Assembly (NCBI GenBank): GCA_964565765.1
Contig: CAZMGF010000063.1
Location: forward strand, 1-9,880
Length of the DNA: 9,880 bases
Reading direction: 5' to 3'
Source of the DNA: Bog-1181 sp964565765
Lineage (GTDB): Bacteria > Oederibacteriota > PGYV01 > Palsa-1178
The translations under genes were made by a program, and so were the position numbers. The first letter of the stretch is position 1. Each line of letters opens with the position of its first letter. The notes under the pieces are model-generated. The model ran no database searches, was not told the origin of the DNA, and saw only the letters and a program-made list of their open reading frames with translations. Positions 1 to 6,774 of this stretch are shown here, in pieces.

Positions 1-1
1 A

Positions 2-106
2 ATAGTATATGAATGCCTGAATTGCGGGGAAAGATATATACTTTTAAAGGCCCCCAACAGGCATTATGTAGTTTCAGATAATACAAAAAGGAACAGGCCC
101 GTCTGA
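2..106 (+). CDS. possible 3' end of an upstream gene with a CxxC motif
   Basis: A reading frame is open from the left edge and stops at TGA 104-106, giving 34 residues. It includes YECLNCGERY, whose CxxC pair resembles half of a zinc ribbon, and it is followed by a basic, Asn/Arg-rich tail. Codon choice (AGG, ATA, AGA) is like that of the genes downstream. There is no evident start inside the window, so if real it is the C-terminus of a gene on the same strand as the GH3 gene. A chance open frame of this length is quite possible, and no family can be assigned. Confidence 0.3.
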   Translation: MVYECLNCGERYILLKAPNRHYVVSDNTKRNRPV

Positions 107-139
107 AAGTTTTCCACCCATCTTACGTTAAATCTGTTA

Positions 140-145
140 TATAAT
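140..145 (+). promoter_or_regulatory. perfect TATAAT -10 hexamer upstream of the GH3 gene
   Basis: TATAAT lies 52 bases before the GH3 start codon, in an AT-rich leader. No convincing -35 hexamer sits 16-18 bases upstream (the bases there are CCCATC-like), and the TG at 135-136 is not correctly placed for an extended -10. It is therefore a candidate promoter element only. The rest of the 107-197 leader holds a GGATAATTATATG-type AT-rich stretch at about 169-181 and nothing else recognisable. Confidence 0.3.
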
Positions 146-197
146 CAAATCAAAGAACCGTTATACCGGATAATTATATGTATTTTAAGGCGGGCTG

Positions 198-2306
198 ATG
201 AAAAAATATACTGAAAAGAACTTAAAAAAAAGAAGCCGTAAAGACGCGGGATTTTCAAGCCGCGCAGATTCGCTTTTAAAGAAGATGACGCCATGGGAAA
301 AACTTTCGCAGATGACGCATAAATCTCCGGCCATACCCGGGCTGGATATCCCTGAATATAACTGGTGGAACGAGGCGCTTCACGGCGTAGCGCGCGCCGG
401 TATCGCTACTGTGTTCCCCCAGGCAATAGGGCTGGCCGCCTCATTTGACGATAAAATGGTCTTTAAAATAGCTTCGGCAATATCTGATGAAGGCAGGGCC
501 AAATATCACAAGGCCATAAAAGAAGGCAACAGGGGGCAGTATTACGGGCTTACATTCTGGAGCCCCAATATAAATATATTCCGCGACCCGAGATGGGGCA
601 GGGGGCAGGAAACTTACGGCGAGGACCCTTTTCTTACATCCAGGATGGGGGCGGCTTTTATTAAGGGAATACAGGGCAATGATAAAAAACATCTGAAAGC
701 CATGGCATGCGCCAAACATTTTGCCGTTCACAGCGGTCCGGATCCGGACAGGCACACCTTTGACGCACGCGTTTCTGAAAAGGACCTGAGGGAAACTTAT
801 CTTCCCGCTTTTGAAACGGCCGTAAAAGAAGCCGGGGTTGAATGTATTATGGGAGCTTACAACAGGGTCAACGGCGAGCCTGCGTGCGCGAGTAAAATAC
901 TGCTTGTTGATATACTCCGCGGTGAATGGGGGTTTAAGGGGCATGTGGTATCTGACTGTGAAGCGATAGATGATATATATAAAACGCATAAGTTTGTTAA
1001 AACAGCGGAGGAGGCAGCTGCAATATCAACAAAAATGGGATGCGACCTGAACTGCTGCAATGAAAAATGCGGAGAGCCTCGGCTAGCCCTAAAAAAAGCG
1101 TATATTTCAGGGTTATTAACCGACGGGGACATTGATGCTTCCGTCAAAAGGCTTCTTTTAACCCGCTTAAAATTAGGCATGCTGAATCCTGAAACTAAAG
1201 TAAAATATTCCGGGATACCTTACAGCGTTGTTGACTGTCCTGCACATAAAAAAGCGGCACTTGAGGCGGCGCGGGCATCAATTGTGCTTTTAAAGAATAA
1301 CGGTGTACTTCCATTCAATATGAAAAAGATACAAACAATTGCCGTAATAGGCCCTAACAGCGATGATGTTGAAGTGCTTATGGGAAATTACAGCGGAACA
1401 CCCTCTGCGCCGGTCACCCCGTTAGACGCGTTCAAGAAGCTGGGAGCAAAGATAAATTACGTGAAAGGCTGTTCCCTTACAGGCAATTCTACGGATGGAT
1501 TCAAGGAAGCCGTTAACGCGGCGCTTGATTCTGATGCTGTGATATTTTGCGCGGGACTTTCACCGAAAATTGAGGGTGAGGAATGTGATACCGGCGGGTT
1601 TGAACGCTCGGACCTTGGCCTGCCGGGGGTACAGTCAAAACTTTTGCAGGAATTAAAAATAACTGGCAGGCCGGTAATTCTTGTCCTTTTGTCAGGGAGC
1701 GCATTATCTGTCGGACCGGAGTGCGCGGATGCCATTATTCAGGCATGGTATCCCGGGCAATCCGGCGGCCGGGCAATAGCTGATGTAATAACCGGCAAAT
1801 ATAACCCCGCGGGCCGGCTGCCGGTAACGGTCTATAAGAGCGCGTCGGATTTGCCGGATTTCAGGGATTACAATATGGAAAACAGGACTTACAGATATTT
1901 TAAGGGCGAACCGCTTTATCCTTTCGGGTTCGGACTTTCATACACTGATTTTGAATACTCGGGCATTAAGATTAAGAAAGGCAAAACCATAGAGGTAAGC
2001 GCTGTTGTGAAAAATACCGGTAAAAAAAGCGGTGATGAAGTAGTACAGCTCTACGTAAAATATTTAAACCCGGGGTTCAGGCTGCCGCGGCTCCAGTTGA
2101 TCGGCTTTCAAAGGTTTAATCTCAAATCAGGGCGGAAAAAGAAGATATCGTTTTCACTCAAAAAAGAAGAGCTTATGGTAATTAGCATGGAAGGAAAAAA
2201 AGTAAAACACAGCGGCGGATTTGAATTTTTTATAGGGGGAGTTCAACCCGGATATGAAGCCATTACGGAAAGTACCGGTGTTGCAAAAATATATTTAAAT
2301 AAATAG
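198..2306 (+). CDS. glycoside hydrolase family 3 beta-xylosidase/beta-glucosidase, probably cytoplasmic
   Basis: A 702-residue retaining exo-glycosidase that should release single sugars, probably xylose or glucose, from the non-reducing end of beta-linked oligosaccharides. The (beta/alpha)8 domain spans about residues 30-330. It carries YNWWNEALHGVAR (54-66), typical of the xylosidase branch; KHF (173-175); RHTFDA (185-190); and the nucleophile Asp253 in VVSDCEAIDDI. The second alpha/beta domain (about 355-545) has IEGEECDTGGFERSDLGLP, where the acid/base Glu is expected among Glu459-Glu462. The fibronectin-III-like domain (about 585-695) shows DEVVQLYVKY and LIGFQRFNL. Length is normal for this architecture. 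The N-terminus is basic and hydrophilic without a signal peptide, so the enzyme should act inside the cell on imported oligosaccharides. The ATG is preceded by a purine-rich AAGGCGGG. An unusual cysteine cluster (Cys282, 286, 287, 291) follows the nucleophile. The family call is sure; xylose versus glucose specificity is inferred. A 111-base gap separates it from exbB. Confidence 0.95.
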   Translation: MKKYTEKNLKKRSRKDAGFSSRADSLLKKMTPWEKLSQMTHKSPAIPGLDIPEYNWWNEALHGVARAGIATVFPQAIGLAASFDDKMVFKIASAISDEGRAKYHKAIKEGNRGQYYGLTFWSPNINIFRDPRWGRGQETYGEDPFLTSRMGAAFIKGIQGNDKKHLKAMACAKHFAVHSGPDPDRHTFDARVSEKDLRETYLPAFETAVKEAGVECIMGAYNRVNGEPACASKILLVDILRGEWGFKGHVVSDCEAIDDIYKTHKFVKTAEEAAAISTKMGCDLNCCNEKCGEPRLALKKAYISGLLTDGDIDASVKRLLLTRLKLGMLNPETKVKYSGIPYSVVDCPAHKKAALEAARASIVLLKNNGVLPFNMKKIQTIAVIGPNSDDVEVLMGNYSGTPSAPVTPLDAFKKLGAKINYVKGCSLTGNSTDGFKEAVNAALDSDAVIFCAGLSPKIEGEECDTGGFERSDLGLPGVQSKLLQELKITGRPVILVLLSGSALSVGPECADAIIQAWYPGQSGGRAIADVITGKYNPAGRLPVTVYKSASDLPDFRDYNMENRTYRYFKGEPLYPFGFGLSYTDFEYSGIKIKKGKTIEVSAVVKNTGKKSGDEVVQLYVKYLNPGFRLPRLQLIGFQRFNLKSGRKKKISFSLKKEELMVISMEGKKVKHSGGFEFFIGGVQPGYEAITESTGVAKIYLNK

Positions 2307-2338
2307 TACGCTTGGTTTATGTTGAAACACCTTTCCGC

Positions 2339-2367
2339 TTGTCATATGATAATAAATGTATTATAAA
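2339..2367 (+). promoter_or_regulatory. sigma-70-type promoter of the exbB-exbD-tonB-receptor operon
   Basis: TTGTCA (2339-2344, 5 of 6 to TTGACA) and TATAAA (2362-2367, 5 of 6 to TATAAT) are separated by exactly 17 bases. Transcription would begin near 2374, leaving a leader of about 44 bases before the exbB start at 2418. It lies in the only sizeable gap between the GH3 gene and the operon, so the Ton operon can be expressed separately from GH3. No clear terminator was seen between them, so read-through from GH3 cannot be excluded. Confidence 0.55.
2347..2366. promoter_or_regulatory. AT-rich dyad inside the operon promoter, possible operator
   Basis: The arms ATAATA (2349-2354) and TATTAT (2359-2364) are perfect inverted repeats around a 4-base centre and lie between the -35 and -10 hexamers, overlapping the -10. 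Read with the flanks, TGATAAT (2347-2353) equals the left arm of the Fur heptamer dyad and ATTATAA (2360-2366) matches the right arm ATTATCA at 6 of 7. The arms are 6 bases apart rather than 1, so this is not a canonical Fur box. The position is ideal for a repressor. The base composition makes chance dyads fairly likely. Confidence 0.33.
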
Positions 2368-2404
2368 TTATATACAGGGCATGTATTTCTTGTATGAAAA
2401 ATAT

Positions 2405-2411
2405 AAGGAGG
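2405..2411 (+). promoter_or_regulatory. ribosome binding site fixing the exbB start
   Basis: AAGGAGG is a near-perfect Shine-Dalgarno sequence ending 6 bases before ATG 2418. It lies inside the coding frame that would begin at the upstream in-frame ATG 2394, so 2418 is the better start. Confidence 0.8.
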
Positions 2412-2417
2412 TTTATT

Positions 2418-3041
2418 ATGGCTGGAATATTCAAGGATCTCGCGATAGTCGGCGATGTCTGGGTTTTGTATCTTCTTATTATAGCCAGCGTGGCCAGCGT
2501 GGCTGTTATGGTTGAGCGCTGGATGGCGTTTAAAGGCAACAGCGGGGACGTTTCGGTTTTTATGGATGAACTGACCGGAAAACTTGAAAACGGCGATATT
2601 GATGGAGCCGTCAGGCTCGCCGGAACTTCCATAAGGACGGAGGCAAAGATAGCCTTTGAAGGTTTGAACAATATACACAAGGGGCAGGCCGCGGTGGAGG
2701 AAATAATGATTTCAAGATGGATAAGGGAAAAACTTGTCCTTGAAAAAAATCTTGCCATTCTGGCGACCATGGGAAACAACGCACCGTTTGTCGGCCTTTT
2801 CGGCACCGTGCTGGGTATTATCAAGGCTTTTAACGACCTTGCCCTTACCGGCCAGTCGGGAATAGCCGTTGTAATGTCGGGCATATCTTCGGCCCTTATT
2901 GCCACAGCCCTGGGAATTTTTGTGGCGATACCTGCGGTCATAGCCTACAACTATTTTACTACCAAATTAAAAGTAGTGCAGTCAAACGGCGAAAGGCTCT
3001 CGCATATAGTGATGGCTTATCTTAAAGAAAAGGGGAGATAA
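2418..3041 (+). CDS. exbB: ExbB/TolQ-type proton channel subunit of the Ton motor
   Basis: A 207-residue inner-membrane protein of the MotA/TolQ/ExbB family, forming with ExbD the proton-driven stator that energises TonB. Three membrane segments are visible at about 13-32, 113-140 and 151-181, with a cytoplasmic loop of about 80 residues between the first two, as in the family. The hallmark motif NNAPFVGLFGTVLGIIKAF (about 120-138) contains Thr130. IATALGIFVAIPAVIAYN (161-178) contains Thr163. Their 33-residue spacing equals that of the channel threonines Thr148 and Thr181 of E. coli ExbB. The position matching E. coli Glu176 is Ser158 here. There is no N-terminal periplasmic extension. ATG 2418 is chosen over ATG 2394 because of the AAGGAGG at 2405-2411. 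The stop is 2 bases before exbD. TolQ is the alternative name, but the adjacent tonB and receptor favour ExbB. Confidence 0.93.
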   Translation: MAGIFKDLAIVGDVWVLYLLIIASVASVAVMVERWMAFKGNSGDVSVFMDELTGKLENGDIDGAVRLAGTSIRTEAKIAFEGLNNIHKGQAAVEEIMISRWIREKLVLEKNLAILATMGNNAPFVGLFGTVLGIIKAFNDLALTGQSGIAVVMSGISSALIATALGIFVAIPAVIAYNYFTTKLKVVQSNGERLSHIVMAYLKEKGR

Positions 3042-3043
3042 TC

Positions 3044-3442
3044 ATGAGGAACGACGACGAACAGGGGCTGGTAACAGGCATCAATATCACGCCCCTGGTT
3101 GATATAACCCTTGTGCTCCTGATAATTTTTATGGTTACCGCGACATTTGTCAGCGAACGCGCAATGGAGGTAAACCTTCCCAAAAGCGCGGCGAAAGAGG
3201 ACGCGCCCACACCGGCGCTTACTGTTACTCTGGGCAAAGACGGGGCCCTGAAACTTATGAAAAAAACAGTGACTCTTGGGGAATTGACGTCCATGCTTGC
3301 GGCGGAAGTAAAACAATCTCCGGATGAAAAGGTGCTCTTAAAAGCGGAAAAAGACCTGGCGTATTATAAGGTGGCAGAGGTTTTAGAGGCAATAAAACTG
3401 GCCGGCGTCAGGAAAGTGGCGCTGGCAATGGAAAGAAAATGA
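3044..3442 (+). CDS. exbD: ExbD/TolR-type stator subunit of the Ton motor
   Basis: A 132-residue protein with a short cytoplasmic N-terminus, one membrane helix (about 18-40) and a periplasmic domain (about 45-132), the standard ExbD/TolR plan and length. The signature INITPLVDITLVLLIIFMVT places Asp20 at the start of the helix. This is the protonatable residue equivalent to Asp25 of E. coli ExbD and Asp23 of TolR. The helix is followed by MEVNLPKSAA, a common post-membrane motif. The periplasmic part has the usual alternation DEKVLLKAEKDLAYYKVAEV. It should pair inside an ExbB ring and couple proton entry to TonB. A GGGGAG sequence at 3032-3037 gives a strong ribosome site. The gene begins 2 bases after exbB and ends 1 base before tonB, indicating translational coupling. 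Confidence 0.93.
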   Translation: MRNDDEQGLVTGINITPLVDITLVLLIIFMVTATFVSERAMEVNLPKSAAKEDAPTPALTVTLGKDGALKLMKKTVTLGELTSMLAAEVKQSPDEKVLLKAEKDLAYYKVAEVLEAIKLAGVRKVALAMERK

Positions 3443-3443
3443 A

Positions 3444-4055
3444 ATGAAATTAGCCAAAGGGTTTGCGGCATCCATATTGATACATGTATTCTTTTTTTTA
3501 TCGGTTTATTACATGATCATGTGGTGGAAAAACTCAAGTTTTTCAGCGATAAATATTGATTTGAGCGGCTCCTCTCTTCTTTTAAGGCCGTCAAAAAACA
3601 TTAACAAAAATCTTAAGCTTGTAAACCCCGATCCTGACTGGTTTATAAGCGAAAACGGAAAATTTGCGGCTTTGCCGGTAAAAACCACAGTTACCGCCGC
3701 CCCGGTTGAACCCGCCGCGCCGCCATGCCCGGCACCATGCCCGGATAATCCGGCTGACTGGTCCTCTGTCGGCGCCACTTCCAGAAGGCCGGTCTGGCTG
3801 GACGGCCTCATTGAAGAAAGTGATTATCCGAAAGAATTAAGGGCGCAGGGTAAGGAAGGCAGGGTAAAGGTGGAGGTATATATAGACGCGTCCGGAACGG
3901 TCCGCGATGTGCATGTTATTGATTCCAATGACTCCAGGTTCACCGCAGTCGTGACTGACAAACTGAAGAAAGCGAAATTTTCTCCGGCTATGGATAAGGA
4001 TGGAAAACCAATTGCCGTGCACATGGCAATACCCATAATCTTTGAACTTCACTGA
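3444..4055 (+). CDS. tonB: TonB energy transducer with a short linker and a CPAPC motif
   Basis: A 203-residue protein that should span the periplasm and pull on TonB-dependent receptors. The single N-terminal membrane helix (about 7-28) carries Ser10-x-x-x-His14, the same spacing as the Ser16/His20 pair of E. coli TonB that contacts ExbB/ExbD. A linker (about 30-120) holds a short proline-rich stretch at 88-103 with PPCPAPCPDNP. Its Cys95 and Cys99 are the only cysteines in the protein. The C-terminal TonB domain (about 125-203) is clear: YPKELRAQGKEGRVKVEVYI, a GTVRDVHVIDS strand, FSPAMDKDGKPI and the terminal strand AIPIIFEL. The linker is shorter than in E. coli TonB. The gene starts 1 base after the exbD stop with a weak GGAAAG ribosome site (3430-3435), so translation is probably coupled. 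It ends 13 bases before the receptor gene, which is its likely partner. Confidence 0.9.
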   Translation: MKLAKGFAASILIHVFFFLSVYYMIMWWKNSSFSAINIDLSGSSLLLRPSKNINKNLKLVNPDPDWFISENGKFAALPVKTTVTAAPVEPAAPPCPAPCPDNPADWSSVGATSRRPVWLDGLIEESDYPKELRAQGKEGRVKVEVYIDASGTVRDVHVIDSNDSRFTAVVTDKLKKAKFSPAMDKDGKPIAVHMAIPIIFELH

Positions 4056-4056
4056 T

Positions 4057-4064
4057 AAAGGGGA
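4057..4064 (+). promoter_or_regulatory. ribosome binding site fixing the receptor start
   Basis: AAAGGGGA lies 4 bases before ATG 4069 and just beyond the tonB stop. It decides for ATG 4069 over the in-frame TTG at 4042, which would overlap tonB and bury the signal peptide behind nine polar residues. Confidence 0.7.
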
Positions 4065-4068
4065 TGTA

Positions 4069-6303
4069 ATGAAAAAATATTTAATAATTTTTATCGCCGC
4101 GGCTATTTTTTATTCACTTGCCCGGGCTGATGTAAAACCGGGCGCTTTAACCGGGACGGCGCAGGCGGTAGTTTATGGGAAGGTAATGATCCTTGGCGGC
4201 TCGGAAGCAATAGAAGGAGCATCAATTGATATTGACGGGGATACAACAGCCGGAGTTTCAACCTCTCATGACGGCACATACACACTCACACTGGCGCCTG
4301 GAAAGGCAGGGCTCGTGTTTTCGGCGTACGGATTTGAAACCAGGAAAAAAACTGTGGAAGCCGCGTCCGGCGAAAAGAAAAAACTTGATGTATATCTTGA
4401 CAGGGTGGATTTTGTTTCCGACGCCGTAGTGGTGAGCGCCAAAAAGGACAAGAATGATGTCGTGACAGATACGATCGACAGGGCCGAAATAAAAAAAGTT
4501 CCCGGAACCGGCGGTGATGCGTTGCGCGCCGTGCAGTCAATGCCCGGGGTTGCGGCAATAAGCGATTATTCCAGCGGCCTTGCGGTGCAGGGAGGAGGGC
4601 CGTCCGACAATTTATATTTGCTTGATAACATCCCGTGGCCCATCCCTTTTCATTTTGGAGGGATACTCTCTACTGTTTATTCCGATCTGCTTTCTTCTGT
4701 GGATCTTAACACCGCCGGTTTCGGGGCGCAGTGGGGGGATACTATGGGCGCGGTCCTTGACGCTAAAACGCGCGCGGGCGATAAAGACGCCCTGCATGGA
4801 AGCGCTGACGTGAGTATTATAACCGCGCAGGCTCTCCTGGAGGGCCCCATAGGACTCGGCGACGCTTCTATAGCCATTTATGGCAGGAGGAGCTACCTGG
4901 ATCTGATAGTAGGAAAGTTTATGCAGTCAAAGGGTCTGACTGTTTTTCCTTTTTTCTGGGATATAGGCGGGTCGCTTGATTTTACGTTAGGAAAGGACAA
5001 CCACATAAAGGGAATAGCGCTTGCCAGCGATGACGCGCTTGAATTAAACAGGGATGCCGCTGGTGATACCGGGACGGTATTTACCGGAAATTTTAGCATG
5101 GATAATTCGGCCGTTACAAGCGGGATAAGCTGGACAAATACCTCGATTTACGGTTTTACCTCGGACCTCACGTTTTACTATTATAATATTAAAGATGATG
5201 ATTCAATAGGAACCGGGTTCACCGAGGACCTTGGCCAGGCGAATTACGGCCTGAAAGAAGAAATCGACTGGGCTGCCGGGAGCTTTCTGGGTGTTGATCA
5301 TGACATAAGAGCAGGAGCTGATATGGAAAAGGTTCATGATTCCGCCGATGTTGAGCTTGCCTTTGATTTCGTGCATCAGACGTCAGAACCCGCTTCGGTT
5401 TTTGTCGATGGATGGCACATGATACGCGGAGGATACCTACAGGATACGCTTAAGCTGCTTCCGGACGTGGATTTTACCGCCGGGATCCGCTATGACAAGG
5501 ATGATATGGTGGTACGCGACACGACATTGCCGAGGTTCTGCCTTTCATGGCAGAGCGATCCTGTAACGTTATGGAAAGCAGCCTGGGGCATTTACAGCCA
5601 GTATCCAACGGACGTGCAGTTAAATTCCGAGTTCGGCAACCCGCTGCTTACACCCAATATCGCCGAGCATACCGCTTTAAGCGTGGAAAGAAAGCTCTCA
5701 AAGGAAATATCGCTGAGGCTTGACGGATATTATAAATATTACACGAATCTTGTTGTTGAGGACAGCACGGCGGGAGTGTATTCCAATTCAGGCGCCGGCA
5801 CTGCGAAAGGAGTGGAACTTTTTCTTAACGCTGATTACGGGGAAAAATTTTTCGGCTGGATATCTTACGCCTATTCAAGGTCCGAAAGGATAGACCCCCA
5901 GGACGGACACTGGGTTCTTTACCAGTACGACCAGCCAAACATCTTATCCGCTGTCGGGAGCTATTCCATAACACCGGCATGGTCCATAGGCGCCAAACTG
6001 CACTATAATACCGGCCCACTGTACCAGAAACTCCTGGGCACTTATACGGACGTCAACGGCATAGAACACGGCATATATTCAAATGACTATTCGCAGAGGC
6101 TTGGCGATTATTTAAGGCTTGATGTACGAACGGATTATTCGTTCAGGTACGAGGGATGGAAACTCACTGTTTATGTGGAAATACTCAATGTCCTTAACAG
6201 GCTGAATCCGTATACCATAATGTATTCCAATGATTTTACGACATCGCAGATAGTGGACAATCTGCCGTTTTTGCCGTATCTGGGTGTTGAGGCGCAGTTT
6301 TAA
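4069..6303 (+). CDS. TonB-dependent outer-membrane receptor with N-terminal carboxypeptidase-regulatory-like domain
   Basis: A 744-residue outer-membrane active transporter. Residues 1-20 are a signal peptide ending in ARA with cleavage before Asp21. Residues about 33-112 form a carboxypeptidase-regulatory-like beta-sandwich (VVYGKV, EGASIDIDGD, TSHDGTYTLTLAPGKAGLVF, SAYGFE). Immediately after it, DAVVVSA (118-124) fits the TonB box. The plug domain (about 125-235) includes VPGTGGDALRAVQSMPGV, the LAVQGGGPSDNLYLLDNIP region and PFHFGGILS. The rest (about 245-744) alternates strand-like segments of a 22-strand barrel and ends VEAQF, with the terminal Phe expected for barrel assembly. The size fits siderophore/vitamin-type receptors and is below that of most SusC transporters. 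No SusD partner is encoded here, so the substrate is unknown. It shares an operon with exbB-exbD-tonB, implying it is driven by that motor. It lies 31 bases upstream of the small lipoprotein gene. Confidence 0.93.
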   Translation: MKKYLIIFIAAAIFYSLARADVKPGALTGTAQAVVYGKVMILGGSEAIEGASIDIDGDTTAGVSTSHDGTYTLTLAPGKAGLVFSAYGFETRKKTVEAASGEKKKLDVYLDRVDFVSDAVVVSAKKDKNDVVTDTIDRAEIKKVPGTGGDALRAVQSMPGVAAISDYSSGLAVQGGGPSDNLYLLDNIPWPIPFHFGGILSTVYSDLLSSVDLNTAGFGAQWGDTMGAVLDAKTRAGDKDALHGSADVSIITAQALLEGPIGLGDASIAIYGRRSYLDLIVGKFMQSKGLTVFPFFWDIGGSLDFTLGKDNHIKGIALASDDALELNRDAAGDTGTVFTGNFSMDNSAVTSGISWTNTSIYGFTSDLTFYYYNIKDDDSIGTGFTEDLGQANYGLKEEIDWAAGSFLGVDHDIRAGADMEKVHDSADVELAFDFVHQTSEPASVFVDGWHMIRGGYLQDTLKLLPDVDFTAGIRYDKDDMVVRDTTLPRFCLSWQSDPVTLWKAAWGIYSQYPTDVQLNSEFGNPLLTPNIAEHTALSVERKLSKEISLRLDGYYKYYTNLVVEDSTAGVYSNSGAGTAKGVELFLNADYGEKFFGWISYAYSRSERIDPQDGHWVLYQYDQPNILSAVGSYSITPAWSIGAKLHYNTGPLYQKLLGTYTDVNGIEHGIYSNDYSQRLGDYLRLDVRTDYSFRYEGWKLTVYVEILNVLNRLNPYTIMYSNDFTTSQIVDNLPFLPYLGVEAQF

Positions 6304-6334
6304 ATATTATTTGACGGCAGGAGATAAAATTTAA

Positions 6335-6766
6335 ATGAAAAATTCCCCGGACTGGAACAGGTGCGTTGCGGCGGTTTTGGTATGTTCCATTATTTTAATG
6401 TCCGGATGCGCCACGGTTGACACAAAACAGGCAGCCGGAGGCGATGTTTATGAACGTGCACCTGCGCCGCAGGCGCTTTCTGAAGATAATACTCCGGAAA
6501 GCGGCGCCTACGTTGTCAGGGCCAGAAGGCTGACGAAGCTTGAACTTAAAAAAAAGGAAGCCGTTCGCCAGAATGACAGGGCGTCGTTTTCGGTACTTGC
6601 GGGCACTATTGCGGCCATCGGCGCATACACGCTCACGAGTTCATATTTCAATACAAAAAATGAATTTGTTAACGGCACGGCAACGCTGGCCATTACAGCC
6701 GCGGCGGCATATGCCGCCGCATGGGTGGCAAGTTTTTTTGATGATATTTTTACAAAATGGCGGTAA
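6335..6766 (+). CDS. small putative lipoprotein with a C-terminal membrane hairpin, function unknown
   Basis: A 143-residue protein of no recognised family. The N-terminus has a hydrophobic segment (10-22) followed by LMSGC, a lipobox with Cys25 and Ala at +2, which by the E. coli rule would send it to the outer membrane. Residues 26-60 are polar and probably disordered. A basic stretch, RARRLTKLELKKKEAVRQN (62-80), precedes two hydrophobic segments: about 84-100 (SVLAGTIAAIGAYTLTS) and 112-134, the latter very rich in alanine. The protein ends in FFDDIFTKWR. Two helical membrane segments are odd for an outer-membrane lipoprotein, so inner-membrane retention is plausible. It begins 31 bases after the receptor gene, with AGGAGA at 6319-6324, and is followed directly by the operon terminator. 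It is therefore the last gene of the Ton operon and may assist the receptor or motor, which is inference from position only. Confidence 0.78.
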   Translation: MKNSPDWNRCVAAVLVCSIILMSGCATVDTKQAAGGDVYERAPAPQALSEDNTPESGAYVVRARRLTKLELKKKEAVRQNDRASFSVLAGTIAAIGAYTLTSSYFNTKNEFVNGTATLAITAAAAYAAAWVASFFDDIFTKWR

Positions 6767-6774
6767 ATAAAAAA

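Noticed and set aside
441..989. Long minus-strand frame inside the GH3 gene
   Set aside because: The plus strand encodes an unmistakable GH3 catalytic domain here, and the antisense translation has no family resemblance. Other antisense frames (for example 2342-2941 and 857-1180) are rejected for the same reason.
2394..2417. Upstream in-frame ATG for exbB adding eight residues
   Set aside because: The strong AAGGAGG at 2405-2411 lies downstream of it and is well spaced only for ATG 2418.
2312..2515. Open frame of 67 codons starting between the GH3 gene and exbB
   Set aside because: It runs mostly out of frame through exbB, lacks a ribosome site and has no recognisable motif. The promoter and leader of the Ton operon explain the start of this stretch.
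2418..3442. TolQ-TolR rather than ExbB-ExbD
   Set aside because: The families are hard to separate by sequence, but tonB and a TonB-dependent receptor follow directly and no tolA, tolB or pal gene is present in the window.
4042..4068. TTG start extending the receptor by nine residues
   Set aside because: It overlaps the tonB end and puts polar residues before the signal peptide. ATG 4069 has its own AAAGGGGA site.
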